A stretch of DNA of 64,000 nt from positions 124,001 through 188,000 of the forward strand of contig CAJHNH020006579.1 of NCBI GenBank assembly GCA_905116865.2, in the 5' to 3' direction. A program made the position numbers and the translations under genes. The notes under the pieces were generated by a model. It did no database searches and had not been told where the DNA came from. It saw nothing but the letters and a program-made list of their open reading frames with translations. The first letter of the stretch is position 1. Each line of letters begins with the position of its first letter. This document shows positions 10,451-21,084 of this stretch, in pieces. Origin of the DNA: Candidula unifasciata. Lineage: Eukaryota; Mollusca; Gastropoda; Stylommatophora; Geomitridae.

Positions 10451-11164
10451 ATGTCCGTCCTCACCTTCCTCAGCATGTTTTCTGAGTCAGTTCCATGTAC
10501 TATTTATGAGTATGTTGTGTGTGTGTGAGTGAGAGTGAAGGTATGTGTATGTGGGGGGGAGGGGGTGGGGGGGTTTAAAAAAATGTTTTAATCTGAAATA
10601 TAAAATGAGTCAAACTAAAAACCTAACCAATATAAAATTTATTATTCTGTTAATTTTCTTACATGTGCGAATACTGGAATAAAAACAATGAAATTATATA
10701 TGCATATATATTTAATGTAGCTTCTTTAATATCTCATTTATATTTTGGGAGTGGGGTTGGGGGGAAGGGGGGAGGATAGGCACTTGTTGGCTGATGTGGA
10801 ACCACAGTATGTAACATTCAGCATTTGATATTGGCCATAATATTAAGTGCCTTGCAAACTGGTACGGGCAATCATGCTTCTTGACATTTTGTGATCTCCA
10901 ACAGAATATATCATTTTACTTGCTGACAAATAAATCTTTCTAGCTGTCATAACATATTCCAATTTTTTACTTGTAATAATATCCCAAAACATTATGACTG
11001 CCACTCTGTCATGTGGATCTTAGCCTCAGTCTCTTTCAAAATTTCTTCTCTTTACTAACTTTCCAGGTTCACAGCAATATTTTAAAACTGGTTCTAAGCA
11101 TTAAAAATAATTTCTCTTCTAACCTCCAATGTAAAATTAAATTTTTAGAGAATTTACTTCAGTT
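10451..11164. other. Unassigned DNA with GT/G-rich runs
   Basis: Contains GT repeats and G-runs at about 10515-10575 and 10745-10775. Otherwise AT-rich without a gene signal. Confidence 0.5.
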
Positions 11165-11370
11165 AGTTGGCTGCCTTCCCATATGGCTCAGTTTCTCATC
11201 TCTCTCAGGAAAATGGCTACTCAACAGGCAAGAGTGTCACACAAAGCACAAACTCTATAGCTCTGGGGAGTATCCCCAGTGATTGTAAAAAAATGATGTG
11301 ACCATGAAATGAACCAATGACTTTCACAGCACAAGGCAAACGGCTTGACCACTTCACTACAGAGGCCCCT
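11165..11370 (-). mobile_element. tRNA-derived SINE, family 4
   Basis: Read on the minus strand, it begins GGGGCCTCTGTAGTGAAGTGG, an A-box-like head. A B-box-like GGTTCATTTCATGG follows. A second minus-strand copy is at 41430-41632 with the same CCATATGGCTCAG end. Confidence 0.7.
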
Positions 11371-11657
11371 AACCTAAAATGACAGGGATTAACTGCATAA
11401 GATCATTTTATAAAGTGCATTTTGCATGCCCTTTTTTTAATTAAAATTCTGTTGTAATTCTTCCATAATATATAGGCAAAAGAATGTGATGTGGCATGTT
11501 ATTGCTTAGGATCTTATAAAAATTTAACTGGATGCTGCCATTAGCATAATGTGTTTATGTTTATAAATGTAAATTTTGACTCAGGATGCAAAAACTATAG
11601 CTACACTAACAATCATATGAAAATGATTTGGAAAAAATGGAGTAGATGGGGTCCATA
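11371..11657. other. No recognisable feature
   Basis: AT-rich DNA between the SINE and the RTE fragment. Confidence 0.4.
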
Positions 11658-11664
11658 ATTCACA

Positions 11665-12214
11665 TCATCATCATGTGCCTTACCGACTGGCGTGGGCAAT
11701 TATCCACAATCTGCAATCTCTTGCAGCACGTATCAGTTCGTGTGCTGACACACCTCCATGCCATGCAATAAGACTGTCAAGAATCTTCTCTCATTGTCTC
11801 TCCCTATCCCTCCTTCCACAGATCTTTCCAGTGGTCACAACATGTTCTATTTTCCCTCTTCTCATAACATGGCCGTAAAATGATGACTGTCTCTTTCTGA
11901 TGTCTGTGATAAGCTGTCTTTGGGTTCCCGCCTCTTTCAAAACCTCTAGGTTGCTCTTTTTTGGCTGTCCAAAGTATTTTAAGCATTTTTCTGTAAAATC
12001 ATATCTCTGAGACCTCAAGAAATTGTTTGGCCTGCCTACCGATTGTCCAGGATTCATAGCCATTTGTTAAAACTGAATGCATGTAGCAAGCAAAATTCTT
12101 GTTCTAACTCTTAATGACAAAGATATATTGTACAAGATGTTCATTTTATAAAATGTAGTTTTTGCCTGTCTTATTCTGTTTCTTACCTCAGTAATGCATC
12201 TTCCATCTGATGTT
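11665..12214 (-). mobile_element. 5'-truncated RTE copy
   Basis: Antisense to the 3' end of the 1537-4862 element: a CATCAT tail, the HVMRRGKIEHVVTTGK region, and upstream to the CITEIR codons. It is flanked by the 7-bp direct repeat ATTCACA (11658-11664, 12215-12221). At the codon where the 4.6 kb copy has TAA this copy keeps TCA. Confidence 0.88.
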
Positions 12215-12221
12215 ATTCACA

Positions 12222-12565
12222 CTGACACTTTTCTTTGACCCAAGGCATGTTGGCATAATGACAAATACAATAACTGATATGCTGACTGGTTCTGTCACTA
12301 TATAAAAAGACCAACTACGGCATCAGGCTGACACTATGAACCACTTTGGAAATAAACGGTAAATTTCAAGTGCTTCATGAAGTCACAATGACAGCTGGAA
12401 TGCACAAGTTTGGACTGAATATGAGTGGCCAGAAAACCGCGGCACAAGAAGTGCATGTATAAACTCATCAATCATTAAACTGACACAGTTAATCCCTAAT
12501 GGATTTATTACCAGGAGTTTGAGATCACCTATGTAGTGCAATGAACATTTCAGTTAGAAGTTTAT
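12222..12565. other. Unassigned, TATA-like motif
   Basis: CTATATAAAAAGACC near 12300 resembles a TATA box, but no downstream gene is seen. It might be part of an old LTR; this is only a guess. Confidence 0.25.
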
Positions 12566-12655
12566 AACATGATAACTAGAATCAGAAAAGATTCACTTGC
12601 AGCTAGATATTGTTTTTTAAACATCTTTGTTAACATAGGCTACCTATTCATACAG
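12566..12655 (+). repeat. Inverted repeat, left arm
   Basis: About 85-90 bp that matches the reverse complement of 13868-13952 with a few mismatches (CATGATAACTAG ... GGCTACCTATTCA). The arms enclose about 1.2 kb containing a polypurine tract and a LINE remnant. Confidence 0.8.
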
Positions 12656-12811
12656 TGTTGTATCTTTTAAGAATATGGAGCAGACACACACACAAAACAA
12701 GGCATTTATAGATGGATAGGCAGTTGTAAGAAGATGAATAACTTTGTTTCATTGATGACTAGAACTGCACATTCAGATCCTGTGGCTTTCCAGGCTTTAA
12801 AACAAAGGTTC

Positions 12812-12885
12812 AAGTAAAGGACCTTTTTCACGCCTTTAGGTATATTGGACATATAGGGCTAGACCTTTTTTTTTATAATCAATTT
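12812..12885 (-). repeat. SINE family 2 tail fragment
   Basis: TAAAGGACCTTTTTCACGCC and GGGCTAGACC match the minus-strand end of the SINE at 17320. Only the 3' part is present. Confidence 0.65.
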
Positions 12886-12907
12886 TATGGAATATAGCTT
12901 TTTTCAG

Positions 12908-13033
12908 TTGGGGGGAGGGGGAGGGGAGGGAGGGAGGGAGAGAGGGAGGAAGGGAGGGAGAAAGGAAGAAAAAAAGAAAGAAAGAAAAAAGAGAGAGAGA
13001 GAGAGAGAGGGAGAGTGAAAGAGAGAGAGAGAA
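12908..13033 (+). repeat. Polypurine G/A tract
   Basis: About 125 bp almost entirely of G and A, grading from GGGAGG to GAAAG and GAGAGA repeats. Confidence 0.95.
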
Positions 13034-13039
13034 TCTTTA

Positions 13040-13425
13040 GAGCAATATATAGCCAGTTCTGATGTATGGAAGTGAATTATAGTTAATCATCAGATTATTG
13101 AGAAATTATGTGGAAGGTAGACTTGTTATTTTATAGAGTGAAAAGAATAACATCATGCACAGCTAAATTGGTGTTCTGACGATACATTTTAAGAATTTAT
13201 CTCACAAAGAATCAAAATGATGTGGTCATCTGGTCAGAATGGAACAAAATCAGCCAGAGAGTAGTACACGAGAACAGCAGGCTACAAGTCAAGAGACCGA
13301 CCAAGAAAGAGATGGCTGGAGGGTGTAAAAGAAACAGTACAGAAACGTAATATGACGTTAACACAAGTTACAGACTGGCAAAAGAGAAAACTACACCGAA
13401 CTCCTCCCTGGGACACTTAACGACA
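13040..13425 (+). pseudogene. LINE C-terminal remnant
   Basis: The translated segments QPVLMYGSEL, HLVRMEQN and SRDRPRKRWLEGVKETVQKR are typical of the region after the reverse transcriptase in RTE/L2-like LINEs. Several frameshifts are present. Confidence 0.7.
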
Positions 13426-13867
13426 TAATCAGTTGGATAAAAGAAAAAGAAAATCTCACAAAGAGAAAAGGATAAACATTCTTTGAGCACATCATGACAA
13501 TTTGACTATTGGTGTACATCATAACATGAAAGTTGATGTGAAGAGAGGCAGGGCAAGAACAATGAAGACAGAGTTTGACACCATGATTAGAGGAACACCT
13601 ATATAAAAAAATAATTGACACCCCATGAGACAGAAGGTTGGGGACTATGACCAATGCCACACATGTGGACCATAAGAAGGCGATGTTGTATTTGAGAATG
13701 TTTAGTAAGTTTAGTAATTATGCTTTAAATTTTAACATAATCATCATAAGGAAGGTAAGCAATGTTAAACTGGCTGATTAAAAAAAAATTATTTCAGTAA
13801 TGTTTGGCATAAGCACTACGCCAACAGCGATGTAACATGTAATTTTCTGGTTGGGGGTATAAGAGGA

Positions 13868-13952
13868 TTGAATAGGTAGCCTATGGTAACAAAGATGTTT
13901 CAAAAACAATCTGTAGCTGCAAGCGAAACTTTTCTGATGCTAGTTATCATGT
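13868..13952 (-). repeat. Inverted repeat, right arm
   Basis: Reverse complement of 12566-12655. No flanking TSD was found. Confidence 0.8.
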
Positions 13953-14031
13953 TGATGAAGGAGATTTTAACAAGGTCATGTAGCTGCTCAGTGAACTGTA
14001 TTGCATTCATTTTTCATCACTAACTTTCCAG

Positions 14032-14250
14032 TGTTCGCATCTGTGGCTTAGTCGTTGCGAACACACTTCGTAATGCCTGGGTGCTGGGTTTGATCCCAGC
14101 TGCAAGCCTTGCTCTGGTTTCAACAATGGTGTCGAGAAGCGGACCGTCCAGAAAGCTATGGCAAACTACTGGACGTAAACCTGCCTAGAAAAACCACAAT
14201 AGCCTAAAAATGCTGGTGTTGGTTCGGTCCAGGATACGCAACTAACTTTT
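14032..14250 (+). mobile_element. tRNA-derived SINE, family 1
   Basis: The head GCATCTGTGGCTTAGTCG and B-box-like GGTTTGATCCC are followed by the family body CAACTAACTTTTCTTTAA tail. The best preserved of the three family-1 copies. Confidence 0.85.
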
Positions 14251-14517
14251 CTTTAACTTTCCAATGCCCTCATTTACTGTCCTGTGTAATTTATTTTAGC
14301 CACTGTGAACAGTACATGTTCTTTATTCTCTTCAACATCATCACTGTCCTTTTATACTGATATCTAATACTATTTACTACACCATAAGACCTGACAAATA
14401 TAAAGGTAAGACTCAAATTATCCATACTCTGGCTGTGGAAATGTAACTGACTTTTAGACAAGACAATCCAGCTGTTTGAGTTTAATTTAACATGCAAGAA
14501 ATATAAAATTATAAGAG

Positions 14518-14715
<198 letters not shown>

Positions 14716-14849
14716 ATGTGTGTAACTAGGCAAAACTAGGATTACTCGACAATTTCAAGAGATGCAACACTGCAGATGATAGCACCAGACGAAAATAGTC
14801 ATCGTTGACCTCACACTTTTTAGCATGCGCAAAACGCGGTTAAACTCAC

Positions 14850-15239
14850 CGCCGACAGTATCTCCTGCGCTGCTATGCGCATCACGGATGGGATCTAAAC
14901 TAGAGGCCTGAGACTCACAAGCAAATAAATTAGAGGAAGTTGCAGGAGATGCGGTAGCTGCTGCTCGTGAGTCCCAGCCATCTAGTTTAGCCCCCCATGG
15001 TGCGCCGCACTTTGCGGTGTGGGGGATACTGTCAGCGGTGCGGCATAGTCGCAGAAACAGGTCTGCAATTAATATATTTATATTGCTGAGACCCTGCATT
15101 TGTTTCGTTATTCGGAGCCGATACTAGTTTTGCAGCGATTTGTTCCTTGGCAGAAAGTCCACATTTTACACACAACTGATGCCCTGTTAGGCTATTTGCT
15201 TGGCAGCCATAATATCGAGTAGAAGTTCGGAGGAGAGCC
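14850..15239. mobile_element. Foldback element, left arm partly lost
   Basis: It shares the inner palindrome (CATCTAGTTTAGCCCC) and the loop AAGTTGCAGGAGATGCGGTA with the three elements at 45.4-46.8 kb. The right outer arm is recognisable up to TTCGGAGGAGAGCC. The left outer arm is not. Confidence 0.7.
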
Positions 15240-15796
15240 AAGAAAAGCAACATCATGTTAAACATGCATGATGGTCACTGGTGCGGAAAACGAAAACAGT
15301 AATTTAATTAAAAGTCAGTCACCATATAAAAATTGAACTACTAGTCTCAGAGTTTCAAGCCCGACTCAAAACTGTAGGCTTCATAAATTATTACGATTTT
15401 AAATTAAAATGCCTAGTAGCAGCACTGGCACTAGAATACCTACTGAAAAGTTCCCAGCTACAAACTTCTATGTGACTCTGAGCGGTATGTAGACCAAAGT
15501 CTGAAGACGACGAGATGATAATATAATATTAAATGAAATTTAGTTAGTTAAGTTTAGCTTGTAGCAACAGAACAGAAACTGTCACTTTCCGACTGCAGCT
15601 AAATTTTTAAAAGTATCAAACCTGGTGATTCCATCCGAAATTATAGACAATAACACCAAAAAGCCAGACGCTCGCTAGAAGAACTAGCAGCCGAAATTTT
15701 CGTCGCACCATCCACAACAGGTTACAGACGTGACTAGCCGCTACTGTCTTCTACTTCTACAGTCTACATGGTGGAGTTAAGTGGAGGAGCTGTAGT
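15240..15796. other. No recognisable feature
   Basis: Mixed-composition DNA with no open frame of note. The hAT target copy GCTGTAGT is at 15789-15796. Confidence 0.4.
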
Positions 15797-17040
15797 CAGG
15801 GCTGCCAATGAGATTGTTGTCAAAACCCAGATGGGGCTGACGAAAACCCAAGATATGAACACACAAAAAACCCAGCACTATGCAAAAAGTATTTTATAGT
15901 TATGAAACCTAACATATACTCACCTTTATTAAACTTTTACTCTAACAGCTCTCCTTCTTCACCAATTTCAGTTGTCACCGTCTCTTTCTGTGTTTTCATT
16001 CTGTTTAAATATCTTTGACTAACTGCGCCACTTTGCTATTCTTTTTGCAATTCTTTATTAGGTGTCCATGTCGTGCAGTCGTTATTTCCTTTTGTGATTG
16101 CCTGCCTTGCAAGAATTCGGTCTTTTACGGTGTCAGCTTTCAGAGAATTAGTTTGTTTAGTTTTGACACAGATCATCAGGTAAAATATGCGTTCAACCGC
16201 TGCTGACGAGTGAGGCAAAATAGTGAGATTGGTCATAAAAGCGGATAAAAATGTCATATTTTACATTTTAAGCCATCTTTTATGCTTCTCAATTGGTACC
16301 AATACTGCCATTCCTCTTTGAAACACTGAGCATACCATTTTCTTTTCTTCGATGGTGTAATCTGTTCACTCATTTTGAATTCAACAAGGTTATAATCAGA
16401 GTAAATTTTGATAGCACAGTTCAACAAACCACAACACAGCAAAAAAAAAAAAACTAGTGAAAACTTAACTGAAGGTCCCTCCCTAGTAGTCCTTAGTTGG
16501 TTTCTGCTAATCTGCTTTCTTTCAATTCAACCAATGAGACGCTACAATGTCAGGTCAATAACCCCTAGAAGAGAGGAAAAGCCTCCCAAACTTTCTTCAA
16601 TAATTAAATGTCAGGTCCCATCTTTCTTCTGTAAAGTTTACGATCAAAAGTCCCAGGCTTCATCTATTTTGCTTCTCCGCCCCTAGTATCTGTTACTTAA
16701 GGGACACTACTTGGGGATCGTAAATCTGGTCCTTTGGTGGTCTGCTACATTTTTACTGAATAGCCCTGTAGTTAACCTTTGTATTCTGTTAAATTAATTA
16801 CACTGAGTTTATTTTAAGTGTTTGTAGGACATTCCAAAATATAATTTGGGGGTAAAACTATTATAGATATGTGTACACACATTATTCTTGTTAGAATATT
16901 TATTAATTGTAGTTTTTTTCATCATTAAGACTGAAAACCCAAGATTTTCAATAATTTTCAAAATAAAAACCAAGAAACCAAGACGGCAACTAAAAAAAAA
17001 ACAAGATCTTGGGGGAAAAAAACCAGCATTGGCATCCCTG
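15797..17040 (-). mobile_element. Internally deleted hAT element
   Basis: The ends are CAGGGCTGCCAATG at 15797 and CATTGGCATCCCTG ending at 17040, a 14-bp TIR with one mismatch. Flanking 8-mers GCTGTAGT and GCTGAAGT are a near-perfect hAT-type TSD. At 1.24 kb it is far shorter than autonomous hATs. The minus strand keeps the two ends of a transposase. Confidence 0.9.
16036..16375 (-). pseudogene. hAT transposase: N-terminus joined to dimerisation domain
   Basis: On the minus strand a start-like MSEQITPSKKRKWYAQ at about 16375 is followed, after a frame break near 16257, by LPHSSAAVERIF and KTKQTNSLKADTVKD. That second block is the C-terminal dimerisation motif of hAT transposases. The whole catalytic core is absent. 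This is the usual form of a deletion derivative that could only be moved by a full-length relative. Confidence 0.8.
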
Positions 17041-17319
17041 GCTGAAGTAAAGGTTCCATGGAGCAATTGAGCCAACCAATAGACGATCACAGTTTCCTTC
17101 AGTGCGGATTTGGTAAACACAACTTTCGCTTTCTATTATCAAGTAGTTGCTGTTTCTGTAACAAATGTGGGCAGCAATTTCTCCAGTAGGTCTTCTGTTC
17201 TGTTTGTACAGACTACTATTCGTCCATCCCTTGACGTTTCCCCACTTGTAACGCTGCTCACTTCTAGCTCGCCTGTCTTCAGCTGTTCTTTCTAGTGCTG
17301 ATAAAGTGGTGTCAAAATA
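17041..17319. other. Unassigned; one weak minus ORF
   Basis: A minus-strand frame starting MEKGTFTYFDTTLSALERT runs from 17340 towards the hAT, but it uses SINE sequence at its start and hAT sequence at its end. I do not call it a gene. Confidence 0.35.
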
Positions 17320-17566
17320 AGTAAAAGTACCTTTTTCCACGCCCTTAGGCGTATTGGGAATTTATGGCTAGACCTATATTATTATAGACCAATCGGCACT
17401 TGGTGGGTGATGTAGTCAGCATCACGTCAGCCGCCTTTACTTCCCAGGACTGCGCCTGGTACCCACTCAAGGCTGGGTCGCCCTGGGAGTCAAGGTCATT
17501 TTTTTTTTTGTCCGGCTCCGTCAGGACGAGAACCCACGACCTTCCGATCCGTAGGCGGGCATAAAA
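17320..17566 (-). mobile_element. tRNA-derived SINE, family 2
   Basis: Minus-strand copy with the CCCAGCC..GGGTACCAGG body. Its B-box side (TCGTGGGTTCTCGTCC) lies near 17535, and a poly-T stretch at about 17500 interrupts the body. Lies head-to-head with the next SINE. Confidence 0.8.
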
Positions 17567-17595
17567 AAAGTTTCTCTTTATCTATTTTGACATCC

Positions 17596-17881
17596 AAGCG
17601 GCGTCCGTGGCTAAGGCGTTGCGAGTCCGACTCGTAATCCAACGTACCGCGATCGAAACCCACTGCTGGCTGCGTGGATTTTTATCGTGGTATGGGACGT
17701 CGCAGGTCGACCCAGCCTCAAATGGGTACCAGGATGGGCTGTCCTGGGAAAGTAAAGACAGTCGGCGCCATTACCCACCGAGTGCTGATGAAATGTAAAA
17801 ATATGGGCGCTCTTCCCCGATACTAAAGGTATGGATGCCCGATACTAAAGGTATGGAAAGGGATCTTTACTTACTTTATTT
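17596..17881 (+). mobile_element. tRNA-derived SINE, family 2, with target duplication
   Basis: Starts AAGCGGCGTCCGTGGCTAAG (A-box-like) with B-box-like GATCGAAACCC. Flanked by the 13-bp direct repeat TATTTTGACATCC at 17583-17595 and 17882-17894. A short internal duplication (CCCGATACTAAAGGTATGGA) is near the tail. Confidence 0.88.
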
Positions 17882-17894
17882 TATTTTGACATCC

Positions 17895-18510
17895 TAACAC
17901 ATGGGTTCGACCCAGTCGTGCTTCCTTCTCCAATGCAGCAGCTATCTCAGTGTCTCCATGCTCAACTACCAAACAAACATTGATCAGTATATTTTCTTTC
18001 TTTGCAGCCTGTTCTAAATGTCTTCGTATAATACACATTTCCAACAGTCGGTTTATCGTCGCTGACTCATTTGCCACAACGTATCTGTAACGAAGCAGAT
18101 TCAGTATGAATACTCTGTCCACACTTCTTCCTCTACAAACCACTGCAGACACAGCCAGTCAGTCGGCTCTTTCATTTCGTTTCCCCGGTGTCTGCAGCCA
18201 AGATAGATTCTTGAGGCCGACTTCTGGATGCTGTCAACCTATTCTAGTCAGTTTTCTAGTTTGGATCTTCTCAAGCATGCTCACTTAGTCTGTCACGCTC
18301 AATTAGTCTGTCACTCTCAATTCAGGAGTTGCTTTCTCTTCCATCAGCCATGCAAGTGCACATGTAACAGCTTCTATCTCCATCTTCATAGTAGAAATTG
18401 TTGAACTGAATGTCCGCCTTTACTGTCCTCTCATCTCCTACACTGTAAATGCCCACCCAGACGGCGCCCCACGAATCACGAAGACATCAGTATAGACGAC
18501 AACATCACCT
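17895..18510 (-). pseudogene. LINE RNase H domain remnant
   Basis: The minus strand encodes YTDVFVIRGAPSGWAF (RNase H first motif), TMKMEIEAVTCALAWL (second motif), SMLEKIQT, and PGKRNERAD (last motif), then a family tail ending THVLGC. Stops and frameshifts break it. Related to, but clearly diverged from, the 23.5 kb RNase H. Confidence 0.75.
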
Positions 18511-18959
18511 GTTAGAGTCTGCTCATGGACGAAGGCTCTTTTTAAGGTTAAGCGGCTGTTTGGCTCCATTCTCTGCAATACCTGTCTATGTTATTACAAC
18601 TTCAATGCGCTCCTGCATATTTTCTAGTGCTTCTGTCCATTCAGTGCCGATCCTGACATGTTGCTAGTTCTGCAATTTTTGTCCTTTTTGACTACTTAAC
18701 ACTCACTGTGATTGCCCGAACAGTATCTACACTGTTGTTCTTTTCTACACGATAAAGCAGTATGAAGGGAAAATTAGCGATTTGAGCACTAAAAAAAAAG
18801 GGGGGAGGGGTGGGGGTGTACTTCTCTGTCCTCACTTCCTTATTTTGCCACATCAGGAAAGATGGATATGTTTGCCCTTCCACAGCCACCACTGATGATT
18901 CTTGTTTCCTGACTATACTAATTGAGATTATTCTTACAACTTTACTGATACTGAGTCTC
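18511..18959. other. Unassigned; G-rich tract
   Basis: Contains A/G-run low complexity at about 18789-18820. No gene seen. Confidence 0.35.
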
Positions 18960-19300
18960 TACCATTTGTGTGTTATCGTCACTTTCTTTTTCAACTTCGC
19001 TAGCTGCTTCTTGCAGTTATGCTGGTCTGTACCTAGGTCACTATCACGTGGAAAATCCTGTGTAGCTCTGGTTGCCACCTCATCATCCATTACAATGAAA
19101 CCATCAAAATCTGTTGCTTCAAATTCTGTCACCGGCAATGGAATGTCTTATAGGGCTCAGCTGTCGTGCTTTTGGGTTGAGACACATCCAGTTTCTCGAA
19201 ATATTTCTATACATTTTCGGTTGGATTTTATTCCAAGCAGAACTAGTCCACGAGACAGCATCCAAAGCTTTAACAGAGGCTGTGGATAACATTGCTTCCA
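18960..19300 (-). pseudogene. pogo/Tigger-like transposase C-terminal remnant
   Basis: The minus strand reads VKALDAVSWTSSAWNKIQP, like the post-catalytic helix of Tigger transposases (DA.RWI..AW..V.P), and then FDGFIVMDDEVATRATQ in a second frame. The DDE core is not present. Moderate confidence because only a weak motif match can be made by eye. Confidence 0.5.
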
Positions 19301-19400
19301 CAGGCGCAGGGATGTAGCTAGGGTATTTGGCGTCCGTGGCAACCGAGCGTAGTTGGTGCCCATGACGGTGGTGGTGGTGGGGGGAGAGGGTGGTTCATTA
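19300..19400 (+). repeat. Possible hAT-type terminus
   Basis: CAGGGATGTAGCTAGGGTA at about 19306 looks like the conserved end of some hAT families, but no matching second end was found. Confidence 0.3.
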
Positions 19401-19544
19401 ATTTTGAAACATTTGCAAGGAATCTAAACTTTTAGCATACATATCGGTTTTGGATGCATCATAGCACACGATTATAACATATCTGTACTTACAACAGACG
19501 TTCATCTATAGTTTTACTTCTCAGTGGCTGGATTGGCTGGATTG

Positions 19545-19760
19545 GCTTTTTACCCCACCAGGACATCACACAAGCGATAAACACCCGATGACACAAAGTG
19601 CCACCATGCGGATGAGGATCATCGTGGAGAGGTCCCAGAAACCGCGTTCAGACATTTGGCCATATGTATGACCTGCCTATATTGCGGCCCCTGGCAAAAG
19701 CCAGAGTGGGGCTTCAAAAAACAAAAAATAACGTCCTAAGAAGGACGTAAGAAATAATTT
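19545..19760. repeat. Dispersed repeat R2, copy a
   Basis: About 190 bp highly similar to 58155-58350, sharing ACATCACACAAGCGATAAAC and TATTGCGGCCCCTGGCAA. Nature unknown; possibly part of a larger element. Confidence 0.8.
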
Positions 19761-20269
19761 ATTAGGTTATGTTACTTCTCAGTACATTAACCGATTTATT
19801 TGTTAAACAAAACAAGGTGAAATATTTAGTGTCACAAGTTCCTATTAGTAATAAAATATTATTATTATTATTATTCAAATTTATGTTTTTAGTGATCTAC
19901 ACTTCTCGTTTCTCAGCGAAATGTTCTAGTAGAGCAGCATCATGAAGATTTATGTTAGGATCCTGTAGCCACTTTTGAACACGGTCAATGCAAATTAGTA
20001 TTTTCTCCAAAAATCCTAGCAATGTCAGAAAATCAAAACTCAGCATGAGATTTTACATCTGCGTTGCCTAACATTTCATTTCACTCATCTCATTTGTTTT
20101 GACAACTGTCCTTGTAATCTAGTTTCAGACTCTGACTTTATCACTAATGGGATGGCATTGTAAAGTGTCCACCACCCCCCCCCCCCCCATCCCAACGCTG
20201 TATTGATCCAAAAAACGTCACCATCATCGGATCCTGGTTAACTGCATGTACACCTACCAATACAACTAT
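19761..20269. other. Unassigned; ATT and poly-C runs
   Basis: An (ATT)n run at about 19858-19875 and a C-run at about 20168-20187. Nothing else seen. Confidence 0.4.
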
Positions 20270-20490
20270 AAACCTCTTTTACCTACATTTAAAAAAACGG
20301 GAATTGCAATGAAATGGACATGTAATAAGACCAAACGCCTTTCAAAAACAGTACTGCAGTGCTCAGTATAAGGAAAGAGGAGAAGAGGCAGACCCAGAAA
20401 GACCTGTTTACAGAACCTAAATGACTGGACAAACCTCAGGCATATAATAATTAAGTCCATTGCAACTGACCATTCTAAGCTTAGTGGCTT
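20270..20490 (+). pseudogene. LINE 3'-end remnant
   Basis: A frame containing KRRRGRPRKTCLQNLNDWT is the basic C-terminal tail of L2/RTE-like LINEs. The next LINE abuts it on the right. Confidence 0.65.
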
Positions 20491-20527
20491 TAGAATCATC
20501 ACCTTACAAAACACATTTGGGAAGGTC

Positions 20528-21084
20528 TTGGAGAAGATAGTAGCTGTAAAGTTACAAGGATTTTTGGAAAGGGGGAAGCTTCTCCCAAGAGGTCTGGGAA
20601 GTTACAGGCCAGGAAAGGACACTTGGGCAAATGCGGCCACTTTTGCTTTTGACGTCTATGAAGGGTTCCAGAACAGACAGGAAACTATGGCGGTAGGACT
20701 GGATCTCGAGGATGCTTATAACAGAGTGAGATACGACATTTTAACGACTGCACTGAGGGAGAAGGAGGTCAATCCATGGCTGGTGAATTGTGTTGCAGCT
20801 GTCCTGTATTCACGTCGGGTTGCTCTCCGACTGGGCTCATGGACCTCTGAACCATGCACTTTGGCCCCAGGACTGCCACAGGGATCCGCCATCTCGCCTG
20901 TGCTCTTCAACGTGTATACGAGCAAGATTGCAAGCCTAGAAGCACCAGGAGTTGGAAGGATACTGACTTTTGCGGATGATATACTTGGCAATAGGCAGGG
21001 GGAAGAGAGGGAGCAAACAGCCCGGGAGCTTCAAGCGACAGTAGACAAAGTGACTGAGTGGTGTACAGAAATGAAGGCTGTCGT
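20528..21084 (+). pseudogene. Reverse transcriptase domain of RNase H LINE
   Basis: It opens within TFGKVLEKIVAVKLQGFLE. The key motifs are intact: GLDLEDAYNRVRYD (first catalytic Asp), GLPQGSAISPVLFN, and TFADDILG (the FADD box). After the FADD box the frame continues to WCTEMKAVV, where the 2.0 kb insertion breaks it. The enzyme would copy the LINE RNA at a nicked target. The N-terminal fingers and any endonuclease are missing at the 5' truncation. Confidence 0.85.

Noticed and set aside
16990..17340. 116-codon minus-strand ORF as a host gene
   Set aside because: It begins in SINE sequence, crosses the hAT border at 17040 and ends inside the hAT, so it is a chance frame over a junction.
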